NCBI GenBank assembly: GCA_024233975.1
Contig: JACKOX010000001.1
Span: 248,001-312,000, forward strand
Direction: 5' to 3'
Source of the DNA: Rhodanobacteraceae bacterium
GTDB taxonomy: Bacteria; Pseudomonadota; Gammaproteobacteria; Xanthomonadales; Xanthomonadaceae
Length of the DNA stretch: 64,000 nucleotides
Shown here: piece by piece, positions 1 to 7,880 of the stretch
Layout of the letters: every line of letters starts with the position of its first letter
Position numbering within the stretch: the first letter of the stretch is position 1
Program-made: the position numbers and the translations under genes
Notes under the pieces: generated by a model
Told to the model about the DNA's origin: nothing
Seen by the model: the letters and a program-made list of their open reading frames with translations, nothing else
The model's database searches: none

Positions 1-191
1 ACCCCTCAGCCGTGAACGGCAACGCGGGTTTCACCGATCGGGATTCGGTTTCGATGGCCACCATGAATTCCACTATCGACCTGCCCGCATCCTAGCAGGC
101 TGCTGTCGGAATCAGGCAAGCCCGGAACCAGACGGTGTTGCCACAGCGCCGGATATCGCAAGCCGCACGGAAATCGCGACCCCGGAAAGAT

Positions 192-226
192 AAAACCCTC
201 CCCTTGCCTGGGCAACAAGGGGAGGG
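192..226 (-). terminator. Rho-independent terminator
   Basis: A perfect 11-bp stem (196-206 pairs with 216-226, CCCTCCCCTTG/CAAGGGGAGGG) with a 9-nt loop is followed, on the minus strand, by TTTTA. It lies about 145 nt beyond the stop of the Lys/Ala-rich gene and would end its transcript. No gene is recognisable in 1-371. Confidence 0.8.
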
Positions 227-371
227 CGATGACACGCGACCGTGGTCGCAGAACTTCGGAATCGAGGCGGGCCATGACTGCAGCCTGGGCTGCGCGAACC
301 GGTCGCTACGTTGGCAACCGGTGATGCGCCGGCAGGACCAGGCCTGCCGGCGACAACCATGGCCCGAAACG

Positions 372-968
372 TCACATCACCGGCGCGACCGGTGCGGCCG
401 GCATTGCCGGAGCCGCCTTCTTCTTGCTGGCGGACTTGCGCTTGGCGGCCGGCTTCTTGGCAGCCTTCTTGGCGGCCGGCTTCTTCGCGGCCTTCTTGGC
501 TGCCGGCTTCTTGGCCGCCTTCTTCGCTACCTTCTTGGTCGCCTTCTTCGCGGCCTTCTTGGCTACTTTCTTGGTGGCCTTCTTGGCAGCTTTCTTGGCT
601 ACCTTCTTGGTCGCCTTCTTCGCGGCCTTCTTGGTTGCCTTCTTGGCTACCTTCTTGGTCGCTTTCTTCGCGGCTTTCTTGGCAGCCTTCTTGGCAGCCG
701 GCTTCTTGGCCGTGGACTTCTTGGCGACCTTCTTCTTCGCCGTTGCCTTCTTCGCTACCTTCTTTGCAGCTTTCTTGGCAGCCTTCTTGGCTGGTGCCTT
801 CTTCGCTACCTTCTTGGCAGCCTTCTTGGCGGCCTTCTTGGCCGGCGCCTTCTTCGCTACCTTCTTGGTCGCCTTCTTCGCGGCCTTCTTGGCGGCCGGT
901 TTCTTGGCGGTTGCCTTCTTCACTGCCTTCTTGGCAGCGGCCTTCTTGGTTGCTTTCTTAACAGCCAT
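372..968 (-). CDS. Histone H1-like Lys/Ala-rich repeat protein (AlgP/HctB-like)
   Basis: A 198-residue protein built almost entirely of short AAKK, ATKK, VAKK and PAAKK units, with a non-repetitive C-terminal tail ending in PAAPVAPVM. It resembles the C-terminal DNA-binding tails of eukaryotic H1 and bacterial AlgP/HctB-type nucleoid proteins, which bind DNA through charge rather than a fold. I chose the ATG at 968 because GAGGAG precedes it by about 11 nt; an ATG four codons upstream has no such site. The gene stands alone, with an 850-nt AT-richer leader region upstream and a strong terminator downstream. The DNA repeats (CTTCTTGGC-type units) should be prone to slippage, so length may vary between strains. 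The role in nucleoid compaction or regulation is inferred from composition only. Confidence 0.85.
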   Translation of the reverse strand: MAVKKATKKAAAKKAVKKATAKKPAAKKAAKKATKKVAKKAPAKKAAKKAAKKVAKKAPAKKAAKKAAKKVAKKATAKKKVAKKSTAKKPAAKKAAKKAAKKATKKVAKKATKKAAKKATKKVAKKAAKKATKKVAKKAAKKATKKVAKKAAKKPAAKKAAKKPAAKKAAKKPAAKRKSASKKKAAPAMPAAPVAPVM

Positions 969-1822
969 GGTTGGTATCACTCCTCGTCAAATGGCCAGGT
1001 ACAGGTACAGCCCAGTACAAGCGTGCCGGCCGGACGCTTGCGCGCCGACCGACCCTCCCCGACGACCTGCCTGCCAGGAAGGCATGTGCCGATCATCGAG
1101 CGCCGCCACGGAAGCCATCCCATGACGTGCGATCACGCCGCGACAACTTGTCGCTGGCGAAAAAACAAAACCGCCCGCACCGGATTCGATGCAGGCGTTG
1201 TCGTGTCGTGAAATTGAGTCGTCGATTCGGCGCAGGGAATGCGGCCGGAAAACGAAGTGAGAGAAGCATCGTGTCGCGGTGCGATTGCCGCGAGGCTGGG
1301 TCGTGCCTTTCTCTTTGCGATTCGCCATAGCGCAGTGACGACAGAAGTTGGGCGAACGCTAATCACGCGTCATGCGACTGTCAACACATTGCGACGTCCA
1401 TGTCATCGTCCGTACACGCTGTCGTTATCGAGTCGGCGGCCGATATCGCTTTGAACGTTCTCTTCAACAACGCGCAACGCACAAGCAATCAACGCGAAGG
1501 AAGTCGTCGCACAAAGAACGTCGCGACAAAAAAACAAGCAAACATGCGGCTTGTAGCGTCATGCCGATTGACGCTGCGACATCACGCCAGACAACAGTCG
1601 ATTGATTCGTGAAAACGAAGCTGCCCGAACACCACGCACAAGCCACGGAAAAACGCGCGCGAAAAAAATTTTTCGGACGCACTCCAGTCGTCAACGTTTC
1701 TGGCGTCGCACAACGAAAAATGCGCAGCTTTTTGTACCGTTTCGAATCGTCGTCGGTTCGGTCAGCGCCTTCGCGATCAGGCAACGACGACTCGCATCGT
1801 CCGACTTCGGGAACGCAAGCGA
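969..1822. other. Intergenic region without a recognisable gene
   Basis: About 850 nt separate the histone-like gene from the end of gcvPA. Base composition is visibly less GC-rich than the flanking genes, with several A-tracts (near 1529-1535, 1651-1657) and an A7T5 tract near 1662-1674. A perfect 15-nt palindrome GCGACAACTTGTCGC sits at 1140-1154, upstream of the histone-like gene. Open frames here have no codon bias or family resemblance. It probably holds the promoter of the minus-strand gene and the 3' end of the gcv transcript. Confidence 0.6.
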
Positions 1823-3205
1823 TCAGGCAAGAGCGGCAGCGAGGGCGTCCGCGAAGCGATCGAGATCCGCATCGGTCTTGGTTTCGGTCACGCACACGAG
1901 GAGCGCGTTGCCGAGATCCGGGTACTCGTCGGCGAGATCAACGCCGGCGACGATGCGCTGCGAGGCAAGGCGCTCGATCACTTCACCCGCCGGCTTCGGC
2001 AGGCGAACCGCCAGCTCGTGGAAACCGGCGCGTTCCGGGAACAGGCGCTCGACGCCGGGAATCGCCAGCAGTCGCTTGGCCAGCGCACGCTGGCCGCTGG
2101 CCGATGCGGTCGCGACACGACGCAGACCTTCCGGTCCGAGCAGCGCCATGTAGATGGTGGCGGCGGTGACCAGCAAACCCTGGTTGGTGCAGATGTTCGA
2201 CGTCGCCTTGGCACGGCGGATGTGCTGCTCGCGCGCCTGCAGGGTCAGCGCGAAACCTTCCTTGCCGTCGAGGTCGAGCGTGCGACCGACGATGCGTCCC
2301 GGCATCTGACGGACCAGCGCCTCGGTGCAGCAAAGGAAACCGAAGTACGGACCACCCGACGACAGCGGTACGCCCAGCGGCTGGCCATCGCCACAGACGA
2401 TGTCGGCACCGCGCGCTTCGCCCGCACCTTCGCCCCACTCGCCCGGCGGCTTCAGCAGTGCCAGCGAGGTGGGATTGACCACGCCGATCACCAGCGCACC
2501 GCGTGCATGTGCCCAGGCGGTCAGTGCGTCGACCTCTTCCAATTGCCCGAAGAAGTTCGGCTGCGGGATCACCAGCGCGGTGAACGGCGTGTCGGCGAAT
2601 TCGCCCAGGCTGTCCGGGCCACTGCCATTCGGATCGAGGAAACCATCCGGACACGGCAGCTCGACGACTTCGATGCCTTGGGCGGCGACGATGGTCTTCA
2701 CCGTCTTGCGGTAGGCCGGATGCACCGACTCGGGAATCAGCACGCGCTTCGGCCCCTTGCGAGTGCCGCGCTCGGCCATCAGCACGGCTTCGGCCAGCGC
2801 GGAAGCACCGTCGTACATGGATGCGTTGCTGACCGCCATGCCGGTCAGTCGCGCCATCATGGTCTGGTATTCGTAGATGAGCTGCAGCGTGCCCTGGCTG
2901 GCCTCGGCCTGGTACGGCGTGTAGGCGGAGTAGAACTCGCCGCGGGTGACGATCTGCCAGATGGCCGCCGGGATGTGGTGCTCGTAGGCGCCAGCGCCAG
3001 CGAAGTTGAGATCGACCTCGTCCAGTCGCGCGCGCTCGCGCATGAGGCGGCTCAAGGCCATCTCGTTCATGGCCTCCGGCACCTTCGACAGCTCACCGAT
3101 CTTCAGTGCTTCGGGAATCTCATCGAACAGGTCCTCGATCTGCTCGACGCCGATGGCGGCGAGCATGGCGCGGACGTCGGCGTCGCTGTGCGGGATGAAA
3201 GGCAT
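1823..3205 (-). CDS. gcvPA: Glycine dehydrogenase (decarboxylating) subunit 1
   Basis: A 460-residue alpha subunit of the two-subunit P-protein of the glycine cleavage system, which decarboxylates glycine and passes the aminomethyl group to lipoyl-GcvH. It begins MPFIPHSDADVRAML and contains the family segments SNASMYDGASALAEA and NICTNQGLLVTAATIYMALLG. The PLP-binding lysine is expected in the partner subunit GcvPB, not here. It is the last gene of gcvT-gcvH-gcvPA, 136 nt after gcvH. gcvPB does not follow it in this window, so it must lie elsewhere if the enzyme is functional. The split form (PA plus PB) instead of a single approximately 950-residue GcvP is notable for a gammaproteobacterium. 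Confidence 0.96.
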   Translation of the reverse strand: MPFIPHSDADVRAMLAAIGVEQIEDLFDEIPEALKIGELSKVPEAMNEMALSRLMRERARLDEVDLNFAGAGAYEHHIPAAIWQIVTRGEFYSAYTPYQAEASQGTLQLIYEYQTMMARLTGMAVSNASMYDGASALAEAVLMAERGTRKGPKRVLIPESVHPAYRKTVKTIVAAQGIEVVELPCPDGFLDPNGSGPDSLGEFADTPFTALVIPQPNFFGQLEEVDALTAWAHARGALVIGVVNPTSLALLKPPGEWGEGAGEARGADIVCGDGQPLGVPLSSGGPYFGFLCCTEALVRQMPGRIVGRTLDLDGKEGFALTLQAREQHIRRAKATSNICTNQGLLVTAATIYMALLGPEGLRRVATASASGQRALAKRLLAIPGVERLFPERAGFHELAVRLPKPAGEVIERLASQRIVAGVDLADEYPDLGNALLVCVTETKTDADLDRFADALAAALA

Positions 3206-3341
3206 GGTCCAATCCAGGGCGTGTTCCGGCAGAACCCGTGAGGTTCACTCCGGCGATGCAGTAGGTGGGCAACGGCGACCGGAGCAGCAGCCCCGGACGT
3301 CATTCCTCGTGTCGATCACCCGAACCGGGCGACCGGCGGAC

Positions 3342-3737
3342 TCAGTGTTCCTCGTCCTCGATCTGGGCTGCGTAGTCTTCCGGACTCAGCAGCTCTTCCA
3401 GTTCGGCGGCATTGGACGGTTCGACCACGAAGATCCAGCCATCGCCGAACGCGTCGTCGTTGATCGTCTCCGGACTGTCGGCCAGCTTTTCATTGACCGC
3501 GACAATGGTGCCGCTGACCGGCGCGTAGACATCGGACGCGGCCTTGACCGATTCGACCACGGCGCAGCCGTTGCCGGCTTCGACGTCGTCACCGACTTCG
3601 GGGAGTTCGACGAACACCAGGTCACCGAGCAGGCCCTGGGCATGGTCGGAAATACCGACGGTGACGTGGCCGTTGTCCTCGACCCGCGCCCACTCATGGG
3701 ACTTCAGGAATTTCAGATCACCGGGGATTTCGTTCAT
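3342..3737 (-). CDS. gcvH: Glycine cleavage system H protein
   Basis: A 131-residue lipoyl carrier protein that shuttles the aminomethyl group between P- and T-proteins. The sequence MNEIPGDLKFLKSHEWARV is the typical start, and the lipoylation site is Lys65 in VESVKAASDVYAPVSG. Length matches the family (125-135). I chose the ATG at 3737 because it begins the conserved N-terminus; the 45 codons in frame before it have no similarity to the family. It lies 91 nt after gcvT and 136 nt before gcvPA in one minus-strand operon. Confidence 0.97.
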   Translation of the reverse strand: MNEIPGDLKFLKSHEWARVEDNGHVTVGISDHAQGLLGDLVFVELPEVGDDVEAGNGCAVVESVKAASDVYAPVSGTIVAVNEKLADSPETINDDAFGDGWIFVVEPSNAAELEELLSPEDYAAQIEDEEH

Positions 3738-3828
3738 GGGGATGTCCTGTGCGATGGAGAGCCACGTGGGCAGCGGATGGATTTTACAACAGCGTCCCGG
3801 CGCTTCGCCGTGACGCGATAGGGGAATC

Positions 3829-4926
3829 TCAGGCGTCGACGATGCCGTCGCAGGCCTTGCCGTCGCGCACAAAGGGCGCCTTGACCCGGCGCAGCGGCAG
3901 CTCGCGACCGCGGATGTCGACTTTCAGCTCGTCGCCAGCACCGGCCGGCACGCGCGCGAAAGCGATGGCCTTGCCGATGGTGGGCGAGAAACTGCCGCTC
4001 AGGATTTCGCCGTCGCCTGCATCGGTAATGACGCGCTGGCCATGGCGCAGCACGCCGCGCTCATCCATCACCAGCGCCACCATCCGCCGCGGCACGCCGG
4101 CAGCCTTCTGAGCTTGCAGTGCTGCACGACCAATGAAATCACGATCCGCCGGTTCCCATGCCACCGTCCAGGCCAGCGCGGCCTCCAGCGGCGTGGTGCT
4201 CTCGTCCATGTCCTGGCCATAGAGGTTCATGCCGGCTTCAAGACGCAGCGTGTCGCGCGCACCGAGGCCGGCCGGCTGTACGCCGGCATCCAGCAGCGCC
4301 TGCCAGAAGGCCTCGGCTTCACTTTCAGGCAACACGATTTCAAAACCGTCTTCACCGGTGTAGCCGGTACGGGCAACGAACCAGTCACCGAAACCGTGTG
4401 CGGCGAAACGCGGCAGCGCCTCGATGGCAGCGCGCTCGGACTCCGGCAGCACCGACATCGCCTTGTCACGTGCATTCGGACCCTGCACTGCGATCATCGC
4501 CAGCTCCGGGCGCTCCATCACGACGACATCGAACGCTGCCGCCTGCTCGGCGATCCACGCCAGATCCTTGTCGCGGGTGGCGGCATTCACCACCAGGCGC
4601 CAGTCGTTGTCGCCACGACGGTAGACGATCAGGTCATCGATAACGCCGCCATCGGCATTGAGCATGCAGGTGTACAGCGCGCGACCGTCGCCCTTCAGCC
4701 TGTCGACGTTGTTGGCGACGAGGTGGCGCAGGAAGTCGCGGCAGCGCTCGCCGGACAGATCGACCACGGTCATGTGCGAGACATCGAACATGCCGGCATC
4801 GCGGCGCACCTGGTGGTGCTCGTCGATCTGGGAGCCGTAGTTGAGCGGCATGTCCCAGCCACCGAAATCCACCATACGCGCGCCAAGGCGGCGATGGGCG
4901 TCGTTGAGTACGGTCTTCTGGGTCAT
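3829..4926 (-). CDS. gcvT: Glycine cleavage system aminomethyltransferase (T protein)
   Basis: A 365-residue tetrahydrofolate-dependent aminomethyltransferase, which releases ammonia from aminomethyl-GcvH and forms 5,10-methylene-THF. Recognisable family segments are LNYGSQIDEHHQVRRDAGMF with DVSHM just after it, VQGPNAR, the folate-site region RTGYTGEDGFEI and GLGARDTLRLEAGM. It is the first gene of the gcv operon. The roughly 115 nt upstream contain no tandem glycine riboswitch that I can see. They do contain the terminator hairpin of the preceding NfeD gene. Confidence 0.97.
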   Translation of the reverse strand: MTQKTVLNDAHRRLGARMVDFGGWDMPLNYGSQIDEHHQVRRDAGMFDVSHMTVVDLSGERCRDFLRHLVANNVDRLKGDGRALYTCMLNADGGVIDDLIVYRRGDNDWRLVVNAATRDKDLAWIAEQAAAFDVVVMERPELAMIAVQGPNARDKAMSVLPESERAAIEALPRFAAHGFGDWFVARTGYTGEDGFEIVLPESEAEAFWQALLDAGVQPAGLGARDTLRLEAGMNLYGQDMDESTTPLEAALAWTVAWEPADRDFIGRAALQAQKAAGVPRRMVALVMDERGVLRHGQRVITDAGDGEILSGSFSPTIGKAIAFARVPAGAGDELKVDIRGRELPLRRVKAPFVRDGKACDGIVDA

Positions 4927-4999
4927 GCGGTGTCCGGGCTGGGCTGCGACTGGCTGGGAAAGCCGGGGCGCGGATTATCGCAGATGCGCGGACGGGTTT

Positions 5000-5030
5000 C
5001 CGCCCGTGAACGGATTGCGCTCACGGGCGG
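5000..5030 (-). terminator. Terminator-like hairpin after the NfeD gene
   Basis: A perfect 10-bp stem (CCGCCCGTGA at 5000-5009 with TCACGGGCGG at 5021-5030) and 11-nt loop lie just after the stop of the NfeD gene and 74 nt before gcvT. There is no long U-tract after it on the minus strand (AAACCCG), so it may be Rho-assisted or only a 3'-end stabiliser. Confidence 0.55.
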
Positions 5031-5041
5031 GTTATATGATG

Positions 5042-5488
5042 TCAAACGCCCTCGTGCTCGACCTCGAAGCGAGAGCCGTCAACCCCGATGATGCGGACCC
5101 GCGAACCGGCCGGCGCATCGGGGCCAGTCACCGCCCACAGCGTGTCGCCGACGTGGGCACGGCCGCGGCCATTCTCGATGGCGGTCTGCAGGGTAACGAC
5201 CCGCCCGACATACTGCTGCGCACGGCGATTGAGCAGCGGCTGGTCGGTCGGCTTCTCCACATGCTGCTTCTTCCAGCGCCAGCCGAGGTAAACCGAAAGC
5301 ACCGAGAGCACGCTGAACAGCGACCACTGGATCCACGGATCCAGCGGCAGGAACAGCGTCACCGCTGCCACGCCAGTGGCGGCGAACCCCAGCCACAGCA
5401 TGAAGACACCCGGCAGCAACGCCTCGGCCGCGTACAGCGCGAAGGCAAGCGCCCACCAGAACCAGCTGGAACGGAGCACATCGTGCAT
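5042..5488 (-). CDS. NfeD-family membrane protein
   Basis: A 148-residue protein with three hydrophobic segments in its first half (about 9-30, 33-52, 54-70) and a soluble OB-fold C-terminal domain (RAQQYVGRVVTLQ ... GDTLWAV). This is the short NfeD1b-type architecture, without the ClpP-like protease domain. Members are coded next to stomatin/SPFH proteins and are thought to assemble with them in membrane microdomains. Here it follows the SPFH gene by 45 nt on the same strand, so the two are probably co-transcribed. The precise substrate or role is unknown in the family. Confidence 0.88.
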   Translation of the reverse strand: MHDVLRSSWFWWALAFALYAAEALLPGVFMLWLGFAATGVAAVTLFLPLDPWIQWSLFSVLSVLSVYLGWRWKKQHVEKPTDQPLLNRRAQQYVGRVVTLQTAIENGRGRAHVGDTLWAVTGPDAPAGSRVRIIGVDGSRFEVEHEGV

Positions 5489-5533
5489 GGTCGTCTCCTT
5501 CTATATATGCGTTGCGCGCAGTGGCGAGGTCCG

Positions 5534-6505
5534 TCAGTTGTTGACGAAGGGATTCGGCTTGCCGCCCGGCGGCTTCGGCGCACCACCGCCCTTGCCGTCG
5601 CCGAGGTTCTTCGCGAGTTCAGTGATGCCTGCCAGCGAGCCGAGGATGCCGGTGGTTTCCATCGGCAGCAGCAGCAGCTTCTGGTTCGGTGACTTGGCGA
5701 ATTCCTTCATCGCCTCGACGTACTTCTGCGCTACGAAGTAGTTGATCGCCTGCACGTCGCCCTTGGCGATGGCCTCGCTGACCATGGTCGTCGCCTTGGC
5801 CTCGGCCTCGGCCAGTCGCTCGCGCGCCTCGGCGTCGCGGAAGGCGGCCTCGCGGCGGCCGTCGGCTTCCAGCACCGCCGACTGCTTCTCACCATCGGCG
5901 GTGAGGATGGCCGACTGGCGATGACCTTCGGCTTCCAGGATGTTGGCGCGCTTCTCACGCTCGGCCTTCATCTGCCGCGCCATGGCGTCGATCAGGTCAC
6001 GCGGCGGCTGGATGTCCTTGATCTCGATGCGGTTGACCTTGATGCCCCACGGATGGGTGGCTTCGTCGACCACCACCAGCAGCTTGGCGTTGATCTCGTC
6101 GCGCTTGCTAAGTGACTCGTCGAGGTCCATGGCGCCCAGCACGGTACGCACGTTGGTCATGGTCAGGTTGAGGATGGCCAGTTCCAGCTGTGCCACCTCA
6201 TAGGCGGCCTTGGCGGCATCCAGCACCTGGAAGAACACCACGCCGTCCACCTTCACCACCGCGTTGTCCTTGGTGATGACTTCCTGCGACGGCACGTCCA
6301 GCACCTGCTCCATCATGTTCATCTTGCGGCCGACACGGTCGAACCACGGGATGATGAAGGCCAGGCCCGGATTGAGCGTGCGGATGTAGCGACCGAAGCG
6401 TTCGATCGTGTACTCGTAGCCCTGCCGCACCACGGTCACCGACTTCAGCACGGTGATCACCGCGAAGGCGAACAGGAACAGCGTCAACATGGTGGAACCG
6501 GACAT
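5534..6505 (-). CDS. SPFH/Band 7 stomatin-like membrane protein (QmcA-like)
   Basis: A 323-residue member of the stomatin/prohibitin family. An N-terminal membrane anchor (about residues 5-25) is followed by the Band 7 domain (VRQGYEYTIERFGRY ... PGLAFIIPWFD) and a long Ala/Glu coiled coil (about 180-260: RQMKAEREKRA, EADGRREAAFRDAEAR). The start at 6505 is supported by AAGGGAG eight bases upstream; the reading frame continues further upstream without similarity. It forms a two-gene unit with the NfeD protein. SPFH proteins make large membrane rings that bind FtsH or other partners; which partner is used here cannot be read from the sequence. Divergent from the ECF sigma gene. Confidence 0.92.
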   Translation of the reverse strand: MSGSTMLTLFLFAFAVITVLKSVTVVRQGYEYTIERFGRYIRTLNPGLAFIIPWFDRVGRKMNMMEQVLDVPSQEVITKDNAVVKVDGVVFFQVLDAAKAAYEVAQLELAILNLTMTNVRTVLGAMDLDESLSKRDEINAKLLVVVDEATHPWGIKVNRIEIKDIQPPRDLIDAMARQMKAEREKRANILEAEGHRQSAILTADGEKQSAVLEADGRREAAFRDAEARERLAEAEAKATTMVSEAIAKGDVQAINYFVAQKYVEAMKEFAKSPNQKLLLLPMETTGILGSLAGITELAKNLGDGKGGGAPKPPGGKPNPFVNN

Positions 6506-6659
6506 GGCTTTCTCCCTTGAAATGTCGGCCGCGCGTCTTCGGCTGGGCGAGTTTACCCCAGCCAACGCGCCCGCCCATGATCCTGCGGATACCGGGCAAG
6601 ACGCCCACCAGTCGGGCATGTGACATCCCGGCTGCGACCATTTCGCCGACTGGCGCATC

Positions 6660-7235
6660 ATGATCCCTGTGACCACGCATTCGACCTTCGCCATCGACGT
6701 GCCGAACCGCCTGCTTGCTGACGCAAGGAACGGCTCGATGCCGGCGTTCGAACGCATCTACCGGCTGTTCGAACGGCCGGTGTATACGCTCGCGCTGCGC
6801 CTGCTCGGCGACCGCGACGAAGCCCAGGAAATCCTCCACGACACCATGCTCAAGCTCTTCCAGAACATCGACAGCTATCGCGGCGACTCGCCGTTCTGGG
6901 GCTGGCTGCGCCAGATCGCCGCCAACGAGTCGCTGATGCGGCTGCGCAAGCGGGCGCGACTGGCCTACGTCGAGGATGTGCCGGAACCGGTCGAGGACGA
7001 GCCATCCACGCTGTTGCCACCGGCAGCAGCGGATGCGAGCCGACTGGTCGAAGCCATGCAGCGCCTGCCCGATGCCACGCGCAGCGTCCTCTGGCTTTAC
7101 CACGCCGAAGGCTACACCCACGAAGAAATTGCCGGCCTCATGCAGCGCAGCGTGAGTTTCTCGAAATCGCAGGTGGCGCGCGGCACGCGTCGCCTGCGCG
7201 AACTACTGGAGGTGGACGAACATGCAGCCGCCTGA
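6660..7235 (+). CDS. RNA polymerase ECF-type sigma factor
   Basis: A 191-residue sigma-70 family protein with only regions 2 and 4. Region 2 spans about residues 25-95 (FERIYRLFERPVYTLALRLL ... GWLRQIAANESLMRLRKR). Region 4 spans about 135-190 (ATRSVLWLYHAEGYTHEEIAGLM ... ARGTRRLRELL). Its stop overlaps the start of the next gene by 14 nt, which implies translational coupling with a single-span membrane protein, the usual place for an anti-sigma factor. The promoters it recognises are unknown. The start codon is the first in frame; an internal Met at codon 27 is possible. Confidence 0.92.
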   Translation: MIPVTTHSTFAIDVPNRLLADARNGSMPAFERIYRLFERPVYTLALRLLGDRDEAQEILHDTMLKLFQNIDSYRGDSPFWGWLRQIAANESLMRLRKRARLAYVEDVPEPVEDEPSTLLPPAAADASRLVEAMQRLPDATRSVLWLYHAEGYTHEEIAGLMQRSVSFSKSQVARGTRRLRELLEVDEHAAA

Positions 7236-7839
7236 TCGGTACAACAACGCTGGCCGCGAGCCGGTCGAGATCGCCGACGCACTGCAGCGCGCGCCCCTGG
7301 AAGCACCGCCGCAAAGCGTCTGGCCGCAGCTGCAGGTTGAATTGAGCCGCAGCGAACAACATCTGCAGGCGCGCAGTGCGCGGCGCCATCGCCACTGGCT
7401 GGCCATGGCCGCAACCCTGCTGCTGGCCGCCGCGATACCGGCTTTCTGGCTCGACCAATCATCCGATACCAGCAACCAGCAGCCGGTCACAGCTTCCGGC
7501 GACCAGCCGACGGCGACTTCCACCACCACGCCATCGCCAGATGCCAACGAACTGGCATTGCTGCGCCAGGAGTCGGCCGCGCTCGAAGCCTGGCTGGCCA
7601 CGGCAAGCGATGACACCGTGATCAGCGCTACCGGCGACGGACTGCGCGAAGCCCTGACCGGTCGCGTGCAGTATGTCGACGCCCTGATCACCGACCCGCA
7701 GACCAGCCCCAACACGCAATTGCCCCTTTGGCGTGAGCGCGTGCTCCTGTTGCGCCGCCTCGCCAGCATTGAAAGCAGCGAACAACTGCTGGCAGTCAGC
7801 GGTGATGCCGACGACAGCCAGTTGGTGATGGCTTTCTGA
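7222..7839 (+). CDS. Single-pass membrane protein, candidate anti-sigma factor
   Basis: A 205-residue protein with a short cytoplasmic part (residues 1-55), a transmembrane helix (about 57-75: HWLAMAATLLLAAAIPAFWL) and a periplasmic part rich in Ser/Thr/Gln. No zinc-binding HX3CX2C anti-sigma motif is present and I do not recognise a named domain. The function is inferred from position: it overlaps the ECF sigma gene by 14 nt and precedes the PDZ protein by 41 nt on the same strand, so the three likely form one regulatory operon. Confidence 0.7.
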   Translation: MQPPDRYNNAGREPVEIADALQRAPLEAPPQSVWPQLQVELSRSEQHLQARSARRHRHWLAMAATLLLAAAIPAFWLDQSSDTSNQQPVTASGDQPTATSTTTPSPDANELALLRQESAALEAWLATASDDTVISATGDGLREALTGRVQYVDALITDPQTSPNTQLPLWRERVLLLRRLASIESSEQLLAVSGDADDSQLVMAF

Positions 7840-7880
7840 AACGCCCCTTCGAACACCTCCTTCCCTCCCAGGAGATAGAG

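Noticed and set aside
372..968. Repeat array as a CRISPR
   Set aside because: Repeats are contiguous, codon-based and without spacers.
135..1211. Long Leu/Gly/Arg open frames on the plus strand across the Lys/Ala-rich gene
   Set aside because: They are the antisense of the AAKK-type repeats; the minus frame has a ribosome site and a terminator.
1464..1895. A 143-codon minus-strand frame between gcvPA and the histone-like gene
   Set aside because: Cys/Arg/Ser-rich without codon bias, overlaps the end of gcvPA and has no ribosome site.
2018..3241. A 407-codon plus-strand frame opposite gcvPA
   Set aside because: Antisense shadow in high-GC DNA; no ribosome site and no family likeness.
4927..4999. 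Glycine riboswitch before gcvT
   Set aside because: The leader is too short and lacks the conserved aptamer cores; the only strong fold is the terminator-like hairpin of the gene upstream.
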